A stretch of 64,000 nucleotides of DNA, from NCBI RefSeq assembly GCF_039538045.1, contig NZ_BAABBQ010000001.1:952001-1016000 (forward strand), in the 5' to 3' direction. The position numbers were made by a program, and so were the translations under genes. The notes below the pieces were generated by a model that did not search any database, was not told the origin of the DNA, and saw nothing but the letters and a program-made list of their open reading frames with translations. Of the stretch, positions 16,864-25,546 are shown in pieces. Position 1 is the stretch's first letter, and every line of letters begins with the position of its first letter. Origin of the DNA: Sphingomonas swuensis (lineage in GTDB: Bacteria; Pseudomonadota; Alphaproteobacteria; Sphingomonadales; Sphingomonadaceae).

Positions 16864-17612
16864 CGGCGAACGGCAATGACCAGTGTCTTGTCGTCGTCCG
16901 TGCGGCTGTTCACCTTCTCGCTGTCGAGATAGCTCCTTAGCTGGAGCGAAAGATCTCCGTTCCGCCCTGTTCCAGCGTTGCTCTCGAGCGGACGCACCAT
17001 GTTGGTGACGAATGGCGCAAACGGCGTCTTGGCGCTGAAGTCCAGGGCGAGGCGCTCCAGCCCATCTGTCATCAGGACCAGCGCGGATGCCGCCTTGCCC
17101 AATCGCTCGAACCGGAGTTGAGGACTGGGATCGTCGGTCACAAAGTAGGTGGTAGAGGCATACTCTCCATGCGCCGGCCACAGCGGCACTGACCACTCCT
17201 CTTCGGCGGCGAACTTCATGATGGCAGCGCCGTCGCCAATATGCAGCACGAGCGTTTCGGTCGGATTGGCCAGCACAGCGATAAGCGTCGAAGCAAAGGC
17301 GCGTGGAACCGATCCGCGGCGCTCCGCGGCCAAGGCAAGGAGATCACGCACCTCGTCCAGCCAGGACCAGAGCGTCTCCTCCGTCGGAAGGGTAGGCGAG
17401 GCAGCCAAACTTTGCTCGGCCCTGCGCATGATGGTTCGGGCAACGAGGCTTGCGCCCTCGCCGCCGAATTCAGCGCTTCCCGCCCCATCGGCGACGATTG
17501 CTACGAGGGTTTCGCCTACCTGCTTGCACTGGTTGGCGTCCTGGCAGCGGGTGCCATTTTTTACATGCGAGGTGCCGCGAACACTCGCGGCAGCCCAGGA
17601 CCAGGCGGTCAC
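16860..17612 (-). CDS. PP2C-family protein phosphatase of the TerY-P triad
   Basis: A 250-residue PP2C-type Ser/Thr phosphatase. Metal-binding signatures are visible: an early Asp in CQDANQ, VAIVADGAGSAEFGGEGA, then LHIGDGAA and LMTDGLERLA. No membrane segment or signal peptide. The start is GTG at 17612, one base after the stop of the VWA gene; its stop overlaps the ATG of the kinase. The order VWA - phosphatase - kinase in one coupled operon is the TerY-P triad described from comparative genomics of tellurite-type stress systems. The phosphatase presumably reverses phosphorylation by the neighbouring kinase. Confidence 0.87.
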   Translation of the reverse strand: MTAWSWAAASVRGTSHVKNGTRCQDANQCKQVGETLVAIVADGAGSAEFGGEGASLVARTIMRRAEQSLAASPTLPTEETLWSWLDEVRDLLALAAERRGSVPRAFASTLIAVLANPTETLVLHIGDGAAIMKFAAEEEWSVPLWPAHGEYASTTYFVTDDPSPQLRFERLGKAASALVLMTDGLERLALDFSAKTPFAPFVTNMVRPLESNAGTGRNGDLSLQLRSYLDSEKVNSRTDDDKTLVIAVRR

Positions 17613-17613
17613 G

Positions 17614-18294
17614 TCAGCCGGCTACGGCCCAGCCGTTGGGAGCGGTTGGATTTTGGAGCGGAACCTGATCATCCGTGTTTGACCGCGAGACCGAGCTCAG
17701 CGAGCTCGAGAGCCACCTGAACAGCTCGCCGAAAGCGAGGCCTTTCAGCTTCAACGGCTCGCGGACGGATAGCTGTAACAGAATCTGCAGGTCGGCGTCC
17801 TGCACCGCCACCGGATAGAACATAAAGCGCTTGGCTGCTTCACCAGCCTTCACCTGCTCCGCGGCACGCTGCCAGGAGTCGGTCGGAGCGCCATCGGTTA
17901 TGAGAAATATCCAGGGACGATAATAGGACACGCCGTTCGTTCGATACTCGTTCTTGCGAGCCTCCAGCATCTGGAGACCACGCTCAATGGCTTCACCCAT
18001 TGGGGTCACGCCACCAGCCTGCAGTTCAGGCGGGAAGAAGTTAGAAACCGACGTGAAGTCAGACTGGACCTCAACCGGACCGAAAGTGACGATAGCGACC
18101 TCGACCCGCTTGGCAGCCAGCGCATCGGCATTGAGCTCGTCGCGGAAGGTCGTGAGGCCAGCGTTCAGCTCGTTGATGGGCTGACCGCTCATCGAGCCGG
18201 ACGTGTCTAGAAGGAGGAGGCATGGGCAACGCGGCTCGGGGTTTTCCGCAAACTCGGCACCACCGAAAGCCACTTGTTCGAACTCGTTGGACAT
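17614..18294 (-). CDS. TerY-like von Willebrand factor A domain protein
   Basis: A 226-residue soluble VWA protein. The metal-ion-dependent adhesion site is complete: DTSGSMSG near 30-37, T of GVTPMGEAI, and the D of [11 protein letters not shown]. The stretch [12 protein letters not shown] to [10 protein letters not shown] is close to TerY proteins. ATG 18294 has GGGGG upstream and opens the triad operon. In such systems the VWA protein is thought to act as an adaptor that recruits or organises the kinase and phosphatase substrates; that role is inferred from the family. Confidence 0.87.
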   Translation of the reverse strand: MSNEFEQVAFGGAEFAENPEPRCPCLLLLDTSGSMSGQPINELNAGLTTFRDELNADALAAKRVEVAIVTFGPVEVQSDFTSVSNFFPPELQAGGVTPMGEAIERGLQMLEARKNEYRTNGVSYYRPWIFLITDGAPTDSWQRAAEQVKAGEAAKRFMFYPVAVQDADLQILLQLSVREPLKLKGLAFGELFRWLSSSLSSVSRSNTDDQVPLQNPTAPNGWAVAG

Positions 18295-18436
18295 ACTTAC
18301 CCCCGCTTGAATCTACACTGTCAGCTAAGCGCGTTACCCGGGGAGCTTCAACAAAAGCTTGATGAAGTGCGGAGGAGATCACCTTCTTGGGAGCACCCGT
18401 GCTTTGAGAGCCACGCGCCGGCAACGTCGATTACTG

Positions 18437-18889
18437 TCAAACGCCGTATCGCTTGTTGCCACCCGACGTGATGCAATAGCGTCCTCCCCGCGGGCCTATG
18501 CAGACGCGGTCGCCCGAACAAGGGCATCCAGCGTCTTCGTAGAACCGCTTGTGTGAGCGTGGGCGAGAGCGAGTTGATGATGATCGGTGCGAGGAGGTGC
18601 CAGGTCGCGATTGGCGCCTCGATGCGTCCGCTGCGCCCGCGTAAAGGCCAAGGCTCTGGCTCGGCGAGAGACTGCTCGGATCGGGGACAGGCTCGACTGG
18701 ATCGATTGGCTTCACGTCGCTTAGAAGGGGAGTTGAGACCCAGCATACGGCCGCACCGGCTTCTACTTTGGTCCATCCGTTACCAGTCTCAAGCACGTTG
18801 GCCTTTGAACCGCGCGCGAGCTTGGTGACAATCGTCGCCGCGCTGTCCGGAACCATCCGGCAATTGGCGGCGCTGCTGCCGCCGGATAG
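18437..18889 (-). pseudogene. 5'-truncated SH3-domain protein with PBCV-type basic adaptor C-terminus
   Basis: The open frame ends with a Cys-rich, glycine-rich C-terminus (CPCSGDRVC, then GPRGGRYCITSGGNKRY) that matches the PBCV-specific basic adaptor motif seen at the end of many sphingomonad proteins. Before it is a Ser/Arg-rich linker and an SH3-like domain (VTKLARGSKANVLE, GWTKVEAGAAVCW). The SH3 domain begins abruptly: its first strand appears only as AANCRMVPDSAAT, and the frame is closed by TAA at 18896-18898, so signal peptide and start are missing. The ATG at 18856 falls inside the domain. The 5' end was probably lost at the breakpoint shared with the methyltransferase stump. Confidence 0.55.
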
Positions 18890-19514
18890 CCTTGGTTACG
18901 ATCTAGATCCGAGATATCCAGGCGTTCAACGTGCTGACTTCCTCGCTGTCGATCTCCCGCGCGATCGGCCAACAGCCATCATCGGAAACCCTCCGTTCGG
19001 TAAGAATGCCAGCATGGCTGTTGCGTTCTTCAATCGCGCCGCTCGCGCAGGGGATGTGATCGCATTCATTATGCCAGCGTCCGTTCGGAAAGCTTCGATT
19101 GAGAACCGTCTCGACAATGCATTCCATCGCATTTGCGAGGTGCCGGTGCCTGAGAACGCTTTCCTCTTCCGGTACGAGCCATTCCACGTGCCGGCTGTCT
19201 TCCAAATTTGGGAACGCCGCCCTTACAAGCGGGAGCTGCAGCGCACGGAGACCACTCACCCCGACTTCAAGTTTACCAAGCCGGAGCTAGCCGACTTTGC
19301 TATCCAGCGCGTTGGCGCCAATGCCGGGCGTGTACATCACGACCTCAACATGAGTCCGTCATCTCACTATTTCATCAAGGGAGAGGTCGAGACGATCATG
19401 AAGCAGCTCGATTTCGCCAGTGTTGTCGGCAATGTCGCCGGCAACCCGAGCCTAGCGAAGTCGGAGATCGTCCGTCTCTACCGCGAGTACAAAGACGGCT
19501 CGACGACCGACTGA
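18875..19514 (+). pseudogene. 5'-truncated adenine-specific DNA methyltransferase remnant
   Basis: The frame encodes the C-terminal part of a class I N6-adenine methyltransferase-like protein. Recognisable sequence starts at LLPPDSLGYDLDPR, continues ADFLAVDLPRDRP, and includes the catalytic NPPF motif (IIGNPPFGKN) and VPAVFQIWERR. The SAM-binding glycine motif that should precede it is missing; upstream codons are antisense to the SH3 stump and do not resemble the family. In-frame ATG at 18768 would give 248 residues, but the enzyme would lack cofactor binding. It converges on the integrase, whose stop is seven bases away. Confidence 0.6.
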
Positions 19515-19520
19515 AAATCA

Positions 19521-21374
19521 TCAGTCATCCGGCTTGCCGCGGCGCAGGACCTCACTCCAATTCAAGCCGGACACCGCCTGCCTGATCGCCTCCCAATCGA
19601 TGCACGAGAAGTCGATGCGATGGAGTTCCCTGTACAAGTTCCGGATGCGAGGCTCGGAGCCATACTGCTCGCCGACGTGGACCAGCGCATGCCCGCAGAT
19701 CTGGTTGAGGGTCTTGGATGTCAGATTGGCCTCGTTACCCTTGGCCTTGAAGGTATGCCGGAGCGAGTAGAAGACGAGCCGCTTATCCTTGGACACGTAT
19801 CGGTCCACGATGCGGTTGATGCGTTGGCTGGCTTCCTTGGTCTTCTTTCCGACCTTGTTCTCCTTTAGGTCGGGGAAAAGCTGCCGGTGCCCGGCTGCAG
19901 CAAGCGCATTGCAATAGGCGAGGAAGCCGATCGCAACCAAGTTGGCATGGACGGGCACGAGACGCCTCGACTCCGGGTTCTTGACGCTCTTCTCTTCTCC
20001 GTCCTCTAGAAGCGCATAGTCGCTGATGTCGAGATAGACGATGTCACCGTCACGGCGGATGTCGGCGAGCGCCACCTGCCCGACTTCCTCCAACCGAGCC
20101 CCGGTCGTCGCAGCAATCAGGAACAGCCAGAAGATGGTGACGTCGCTAATCCGGGACGGTGAGTTCCACGACCGCGGATCGACAAAGAGGGGACAAGCAA
20201 ACAGCAACGTGAGTTCGTGGTCCTCCAAGCTGCGACGGTTCTTATTTGTCTTTGAGTAACCAATGATGGTGATGCCCACGCCGTTGTTGCTCGCCGTCCA
20301 GCGCTGCTGGAAGGCGTAGGTGAGTAGCGCTTGAAGCGCGCCGATCCGCTTCTTCAGGGTTGCCGGCGAACACTTAGGCGTACCGCCGCCGTGCTTTTCC
20401 ACGCGAGCCCGAAAAGGGAGGGCACGATCGGCACGGGGCATTGTGCTGGGCAGCCGCGCTGCTTCGTCGCGATAGTCGAAAAGCAAGTCGGCGTCGATCG
20501 CCGATACCGGGATATCACCTGCAAAGTCGATGAAGTCATCAACGGAGGCCCTATACTCCAGCGCCGTTTGCGGGCGGGGTTTGTTGCCGTCTTCCCACTC
20601 GTCAAACAGCTGCTTGAGCCGCATGTTTGGGCGAAGTCGTGACCGGTTGGGGCGATGGCGCCGCTTGGCCAGCCGAGCACGGTTGAAGTCTTCGTCGGCC
20701 GGGCGCTGCTCATCTAGGACGGCGAGCAGGGCCTTAGCGATCTCTTCGGTGGAGAAGCGCTGAGCTTCAGGAACGAAGCGCCGGAGCCGTTCTGCGGCTT
20801 GCAGAAGGTGAGGATGCCAGGCGTTCCCGGACTCGTGCCAGAGAGATCGAATCCAGTTGGTGCCGACCTGCTCGGCCTCGCCGCCGTAGACGTCAGTGAC
20901 GATGCCCGCGAACCGAGACGGCTCGTCAAGCACGGCATTCCAATCAGTGTTGACCGCCGGTCCAGTGATTGCGGGCGGGTAGATTTGCTTGGGGTTGGCC
21001 GAGAAGCGTCCGCCGACACCCGCATCCAGTTCCATGAGGGTAAGCAACAGTCGCTGCTGACCCGACAGCCCGCCGTTTGTCGGTGCGCTCTCGCACCAGC
21101 GCCGAACGACTGCACCGGGTGTGGGGAGCAGCGTACCCTCTGCGAGCTTGTGCCTGGCTTCGGCGAGATCGCGCTCGAACTCGGCATTCAGCCTGGCGAA
21201 TGGCTCCTTGGCCATCACGGGATCCTTGGTGCCAAGCGTAATCTTCCGCTCACGCATGCCGCCGAACGCGGCCCGAAGCGGCTCGGGGATGGCGCGCCGG
21301 AAGTAGAGCTGCCCCGTACGGGGGTCGGCGAAGGGGGTGGCCATGCTGGACTTCTTCACGGTTTCTGTACCCAT
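19521..21374 (-). CDS. Tyrosine recombinase / site-specific integrase
   Basis: A 617-residue integrase. The N-terminus (MATPFADPRTGQLYFRRAIPEPLR) is the small DUF6538-type domain, then a long arm-binding region, a core-binding domain (LKQLFDEWEDGNKPRPQT) and the catalytic domain. Catalytic residues: Arg in TTGARLEEV, Lys in EKSVKNPESRRLV, Arg in YSLRHTF, His in CGHALV and Tyr in EQYGSE. The usual first His of the H-x-x-R box is Tyr here. I chose ATG 21374; TTG 21413 and ATG 21344 are alternatives. It starts 63 bases from the 3' end of tRNA-Glu, the normal place for a tRNA-targeting integrase. Confidence 0.88.
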   Translation of the reverse strand: MGTETVKKSSMATPFADPRTGQLYFRRAIPEPLRAAFGGMRERKITLGTKDPVMAKEPFARLNAEFERDLAEARHKLAEGTLLPTPGAVVRRWCESAPTNGGLSGQQRLLLTLMELDAGVGGRFSANPKQIYPPAITGPAVNTDWNAVLDEPSRFAGIVTDVYGGEAEQVGTNWIRSLWHESGNAWHPHLLQAAERLRRFVPEAQRFSTEEIAKALLAVLDEQRPADEDFNRARLAKRRHRPNRSRLRPNMRLKQLFDEWEDGNKPRPQTALEYRASVDDFIDFAGDIPVSAIDADLLFDYRDEAARLPSTMPRADRALPFRARVEKHGGGTPKCSPATLKKRIGALQALLTYAFQQRWTASNNGVGITIIGYSKTNKNRRSLEDHELTLLFACPLFVDPRSWNSPSRISDVTIFWLFLIAATTGARLEEVGQVALADIRRDGDIVYLDISDYALLEDGEEKSVKNPESRRLVPVHANLVAIGFLAYCNALAAAGHRQLFPDLKENKVGKKTKEASQRINRIVDRYVSKDKRLVFYSLRHTFKAKGNEANLTSKTLNQICGHALVHVGEQYGSEPRIRNLYRELHRIDFSCIDWEAIRQAVSGLNWSEVLRRGKPDD

Positions 21375-21419
21375 GTTCTGTACACATGATGGGTAAAGAG
21401 GCCGTAAATCCAACGCTTT

Positions 21420-21436
21420 CCAAGCCTTAGGCTTGG
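21420..21436. repeat. Perfect inverted repeat next to tRNA-Glu 3' end
   Basis: CCAAGCC-TTA-GGCTTGG is a 7-base perfect inverted repeat with a 3-base spacer, ending one base from the encoded CCA of tRNA-Glu. It could be a tRNA terminator stem or part of the integrase attachment region. Confidence 0.5.
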
Positions 21437-21437
21437 A

Positions 21438-21513
21438 TGGTGACCCCTACGGGACTCGAACCCGTGTTTTCGCCGTGAGAGGGCGACGTCCTAGACCGCT
21501 AGACGAAGGGGCC
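21438..21513 (-). tRNA. tRNA-Glu (anticodon CTC)
   Basis: Read on the minus strand, the 76 bases begin GGCCCCTTCGTCTAGCGG and end GGGGTCACCA with CCA encoded. The acceptor stem GGCCCCT pairs with AGGGGTC apart from the terminal wobble. The anticodon loop CTCTCAC sits between TCGCC and GGCGA, giving anticodon CTC (Glu). The T arm has GGTTCGAGTCC. The integrase at 21374 lies just beyond the 3' end, making this the probable insertion site of the left-hand island. Confidence 0.95.
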
Positions 21514-21563
21514 ATGCGCGAAGCGTGCGGGGGCCCTATGGCGGGGCGGCCGCCGTTCGTCAA

Positions 21564-22685
21564 TCACGCGATCTGCCGTTCCTGGCGGCGACCGCTCCGG
21601 ACCATCCACTCCTCGATCCCGTCGACGATCCGCGGAGCGGCCTGACCGTCGCCGAACGGGAGCGCAGGGATCGACATCGCACGGTAGGCGGCGCGATCGT
21701 CGAGTAGCCTGCGGACCTCGCGGACGATGGTCTCGCGGTCGCTTCCGACCAGCATGCTGTTACCGCTGGCGATCCCCTCGGGACGCTCGGTCCGCGAGCG
21801 CAGGACGAGCAAGGGGATTCCGAGCGCTGGCGCTTCCTCCTGGATCCCGCCGCTGTCGCTCAGGACGAGGTTGGCCGAGCGCAGCGCGGCGACCATCCCG
21901 CGATGGTCGAGCGGCGCCAGTAGGCGAAGGCGCGGATGCCCGCCAAGCATCATCCGCGCGGCATCGGCCATGGCGGGATTGCTGTGCAGGACCACCTCGA
22001 TCCGAAGGAAAGGCGAGCGGGCAAGCTCGACCAGCGCCGTCGCGATGGGGGTGAAGGCCAGGCCCCAATTCTCCCGCCGGTGGCAGGTCACCAGCAAGCG
22101 CGGAAGCCCGCCCGCGTCGAGCAGCCGCGGAGGCAGGCTGGCGAGCGTCTGGAACAGCGCGTCGATGGCGGTGTTGCCGGTGACCATAATCTCGCCGCCG
22201 AGACCCTCCTCGCGGAGGTTGGCGGCATTGCCTTCGGTCGCCGCGAACAGCAGGTCCGACAAGGCGTCGATCTCGACCCGATTGCCTTCCTCGGGCCAGG
22301 GCAGGGCAAGGTCATGGCTCCTGAGCCCGGCCTCGACATGGGCGAGGGGAACCGCCGCAGCCGCCGCGCCGAGCGCTCCGCCGAGCGCGGACGAGGTGTC
22401 GCCCTGGACGATCAAGAGGTCGGGACGGGAAGGCCCGCGAAGCTCGGGCTGGAGCGCGGCGGCGACCAGTTCGGCATGATGGCGGGGGTCGGGTCCCGCC
22501 TTGCAGCGCAGCCGCACCGCCGGGACGTTGCCGAGACCGTAGAGGGTGGGATCGAGGTGCGGATGCTGGCCGGTAAGCGCGATGCGAGGCTCATGCCCGC
22601 GCTCGATCAGCGTATGGATGACGGGCGCGAGCTTGATGGCTTCGGGCCGGGTGCCGATGACGAGCAGCAGTTGGCGTGACGACAC
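21564..22685 (-). CDS. wecB: UDP-N-acetylglucosamine 2-epimerase (non-hydrolysing)
   Basis: A 373-residue enzyme that interconverts UDP-GlcNAc and UDP-ManNAc for surface polysaccharide. Family motifs are all present: GTRPEAIK near the start, VQGDTSSA, HVEAGLRSHD, CHRRENWG, DSGGIQEEA and RTERPEG. It stands alone between tRNA-Glu and the NDUFS4-like gene. In sphingomonads such epimerases often serve exopolysaccharide clusters; none is in this window, though the PrsK/PrsR pair at 43-46 kb belongs to that theme. Confidence 0.9.
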   Translation of the reverse strand: MSSRQLLLVIGTRPEAIKLAPVIHTLIERGHEPRIALTGQHPHLDPTLYGLGNVPAVRLRCKAGPDPRHHAELVAAALQPELRGPSRPDLLIVQGDTSSALGGALGAAAAAVPLAHVEAGLRSHDLALPWPEEGNRVEIDALSDLLFAATEGNAANLREEGLGGEIMVTGNTAIDALFQTLASLPPRLLDAGGLPRLLVTCHRRENWGLAFTPIATALVELARSPFLRIEVVLHSNPAMADAARMMLGGHPRLRLLAPLDHRGMVAALRSANLVLSDSGGIQEEAPALGIPLLVLRSRTERPEGIASGNSMLVGSDRETIVREVRRLLDDRAAYRAMSIPALPFGDGQAAPRIVDGIEEWMVRSGRRQERQIA

Positions 22686-22746
22686 CAGCGTTCCCCCCTA
22701 GGGAACGATCCGGCTCCGCAACGATAACCTAGATTGTGTTTTCGAC

Positions 22747-23052
22747 CTAGCGGAAATTGTCGGCGTAGGCCTGCAGCTTGAGCTTGACCGGCGGCGCGAG
22801 GACCACGTGATAGTCGAAACCGTGCTTCTCGGCATAGGCGATCGCGGCCTCGCGAGTCGCGAAGGCGAGGCGGACCTGGACCCTTGTATCGGCATTGCCG
22901 ACCCAGCCGGTCAGCGGATCGTGGCGCTGGGCGCGGTCGCTCTCGAACTCGAGGGTCCACTTGCCCGCCTTGGCGCGGCCGGACTGGGTGGTCTTGCGAT
23001 CGGTCTCGATGATGCGGGCGGTCGGCATGGGCTGCGAGGTGGCGGAAGCCAT
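22747..23052 (-). CDS. NDUFS4-like complex I accessory subunit (ETC complex I subunit family)
   Basis: A 101-residue protein matching the short alphaproteobacterial homologue of mitochondrial NDUFS4: ARIIETDRKTTQSGRAKAG, then WTLEFE and GWVGNADTRVQVRLAF. The family is a peripheral accessory subunit that stabilises NADH:ubiquinone oxidoreductase on the cytoplasmic side. I chose ATG 23052, eight bases past the hrpB stop; the Met at residue 9 is an alternative. It follows hrpB and may share its transcript. Confidence 0.85.
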   Translation of the reverse strand: MASATSQPMPTARIIETDRKTTQSGRAKAGKWTLEFESDRAQRHDPLTGWVGNADTRVQVRLAFATREAAIAYAEKHGFDYHVVLAPPVKLKLQAYADNFR

Positions 23053-23060
23053 CGGCGAAA

Positions 23061-25517
23061 TCAAGACCGCGGCTTCGCGCGAAGGGTCGGCGAGGCCGAG
23101 GCGGGATCGTCGGGCCAGGGGTGGCGCGGGTAGCGGCCGCGCATCTCCTTGGCGACCTCGCGCCAGCTTCCCGCCCAGAAACTCGGAAGGTCGCGGCTGG
23201 TCTGGATCGGGCGGCCCGCGGGCGAGGTGATGGCGAGGGTCAGCGGGACTTGTTCGCCCCCCACCATCGGGTGCGCGGACAGGCCGAACAGCGCCTGGGC
23301 CCGGACCTCGATGGTCGGTCCGCCGGCCGCGGCATAGTCGATCGGGTGCCCGGCGCCGGCGGGCGAGCGAAAGTGGCTCGGGGCAAGCTTGTCGAGGCGC
23401 TGCTGGCCGTCCCAGCCGAGCAGCCCGTGGAGCGCCTGGGTGAGCGCGCCGGGAGCAATGTCTCCAAGCCTCCGGCGGTTGGCGACGATCGGGGCGAGCC
23501 ACTCGTCGAGCCGCTCGAGCAGCGCCGCGTCGGACAGGTCGGCAAGGTCGGGCGCGAAGGGGCGGGCGAAGGCGGCCCGGGCGCGAAGTGCCTGCGCGTC
23601 CTCGCCCCACGGCAAGAGGGCGAGGCCGTGGCTGCGCACGCCCTCGACCAGGGCGGTGGCGATTGCTGCGGGATCGGGGTTCGAGTCCGGGCCCGAGGAA
23701 AGGCGGATGGCGCCAAGCCGCCGGCTGCGGGTCGGGGTCACGCTCGCGGTGGCGGGATCGAAGGCGCCGTCGTGGCGAACCTCGATCCGGTCGGCGAAGA
23801 GGGCGAGGACGTCGGCCTCGTCGATCGCGGCGGCGGAGAGGATCCGCGCTCCAGCGGCGCTTCCTGCCACTTCGGCCACGGCGAGCCATTTGGCCGAGGC
23901 GAGGGTCGAGGCGGGATCGAGCCGGAAGCCACGCCCGCCGACCGACTGCCATTGCTCGCCCGAGGGGTCGCGGCGGCGCGACAGGCGGTCGGGGAAGGCG
24001 AGGGCGACGGCCATGGCGAGTGCGTCGCCGCCTCCGCCGTGGCCTGACGGGACCTGCTTGAGCCAGCGCCTGCCCAGCCCGCGCGCGGCATCGGCGCGGC
24101 GGCCGCGGTCCGAGCGCCAGCGTCGACGGCGGAGGTCGAGGTCGGGATCGTTGCCGCCCAGCCCGCGCTCGGTGAGGAGGACCGCGGCGTCGGCGGCATC
24201 GGCGGCGAGGCCGCGGGCGGCGCCCTCGACCAGCATGTGGGCGAGGCGAGGCTCGAGCGGGAGCCGGGCGATGGCGCGGCCGTGGTCGCTGACCCGGCCG
24301 TCGGCATCGGTCGCGCCGAGCACGTGGAGGCGGGCGCGGGCCTCGGCGATGGCAGCGGCGGGCGGCGGATCGAGGAAGGGCAGCGAGGCGGGGTCCGTCT
24401 CGCCCCACAACAGGCAGGTGAGGAGCAGGCTGGAGAGGTCGGCCTCGAGGATCTCGGGCGGGTCGTGGGCGGGCAGCGCGCTGGTCGCTGCCTCCTCCCA
24501 CAGGCGGTAGGCGGTGCCGGGCCGCTGGCGGGCGGCGCGCCCGGCGCGCTGGATGACGGCGGACTGGGCGGCGCGCTCGGTGACGAGGCGGGTGAGCCCG
24601 GCCCCGCGGTCGTAGCGAGGGCGGCGGGCAAGGCCGCTGTCGACCACCGCGGCGACATGGTCGAGGGTGACACTGGTCTCGGCGATCGAGGTGGCGAGGA
24701 CCAGCTTGCGGGTGCCGGGATCGGGTGCCTTCAGGGCCTGGCGCTGGGCGGCGGGGTCGACCTGGCCGTGGAGGCGGTGGAGGACGACGTCGGCGGGGAG
24801 GGCGCCGAGCGCGTCGGCAGTGCGCTCGATCTCGGCCACTCCGGGGAGGAAGGCGAGGACCGAGGCGCCCGGCTGCTCGGCAAGCGCGAGGCGGCAGGCG
24901 GCAGCGACCTGCGGCTCGATCCGTGCGGCGGGATCGCGGCCGAGGTGGCGGAGCGTCAACGGGAAGCTCTTGCCCTCCGACCGGACCAGCGGCGGGTCGC
25001 CCAGCAGCCGGGCGAAGCGCTCTCCGTCGAGGGTCGCCGACATGGCCAGCAGGCGGAGGTCGGGGCGGAGCGCGCCGGCGGCATCGAGGGTGAGGGCGAG
25101 CGCGAGGTCATTGTCGAGGCTGCGCTCGTGGACCTCGTCGAACAGCACCGCCGAGACGCCGCCAAGCTCCGGATCGGCCTGGAGGCGCGAAAGGAAGACG
25201 CCATGGGTCATGGCGATGAGCCGGGTGTCGCGACCAACCCTGCTGTCGAGCCGCGTCTGGTAGCCGACCGTGGCGCCCGGCTCCTCCCCCATCTGGCGGG
25301 CGACATATTCGGCCGCGGCACGGGCCGCGAGCCGGCGCGGGACCAGCAGCAGCAGCTGGCCGGTGCACCAGGGCTCGGCGAGCAGGGCGGGCGGGACCGC
25401 TGTGGTCTTGCCCGCCCCTGGCGGCGCGATCAGCAGCGCCCGCGGCCCGGCGCGCAGCGCGGCGAGCAGTTCGGGCAGGACGGCATGGATCGGCAGGGCG
25501 GTCACGCCTGTGTCCAT
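23061..25517 (-). CDS. hrpB: ATP-dependent helicase HrpB
   Basis: An 818-residue DEAH-type helicase of the HrpB family. Motifs in order: Walker A PPGAGKTT (about 30-37), DEVHER (motif II), SAT (motif III), QRAGRAARQRPG (motif VI), followed by winged-helix, ratchet and the long HrpB-specific C-terminal region. HrpB's physiological RNA substrate is poorly known. I chose ATG 25517 because the protein then starts at TALPIHAVLPEL, the usual N-terminus; a start at 25565 reads through the upstream direct repeats. The downstream neighbour is the NDUFS4-like gene. Confidence 0.92.
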   Translation of the reverse strand: MDTGVTALPIHAVLPELLAALRAGPRALLIAPPGAGKTTAVPPALLAEPWCTGQLLLLVPRRLAARAAAEYVARQMGEEPGATVGYQTRLDSRVGRDTRLIAMTHGVFLSRLQADPELGGVSAVLFDEVHERSLDNDLALALTLDAAGALRPDLRLLAMSATLDGERFARLLGDPPLVRSEGKSFPLTLRHLGRDPAARIEPQVAAACRLALAEQPGASVLAFLPGVAEIERTADALGALPADVVLHRLHGQVDPAAQRQALKAPDPGTRKLVLATSIAETSVTLDHVAAVVDSGLARRPRYDRGAGLTRLVTERAAQSAVIQRAGRAARQRPGTAYRLWEEAATSALPAHDPPEILEADLSSLLLTCLLWGETDPASLPFLDPPPAAAIAEARARLHVLGATDADGRVSDHGRAIARLPLEPRLAHMLVEGAARGLAADAADAAVLLTERGLGGNDPDLDLRRRRWRSDRGRRADAARGLGRRWLKQVPSGHGGGGDALAMAVALAFPDRLSRRRDPSGEQWQSVGGRGFRLDPASTLASAKWLAVAEVAGSAAGARILSAAAIDEADVLALFADRIEVRHDGAFDPATASVTPTRSRRLGAIRLSSGPDSNPDPAAIATALVEGVRSHGLALLPWGEDAQALRARAAFARPFAPDLADLSDAALLERLDEWLAPIVANRRRLGDIAPGALTQALHGLLGWDGQQRLDKLAPSHFRSPAGAGHPIDYAAAGGPTIEVRAQALFGLSAHPMVGGEQVPLTLAITSPAGRPIQTSRDLPSFWAGSWREVAKEMRGRYPRHPWPDDPASASPTLRAKPRS

Positions 25518-25546
25518 GGGGATACGAAAACAGCGGCGCAATGGGC

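Noticed and set aside
18348-18776. A leftward 142-codon frame over the SH3 stump
   Set aside because: It is an alternative frame over the recognisable SH3/adaptor C-terminus and shows no motif.
1-21400. A second copy of the tRNA-Glu 3' end to mark the other end of the island
   Set aside because: I looked for TGGTGACCCC and GACTCGAACCCGTG further left and did not see either; the other end is probably beyond the window.
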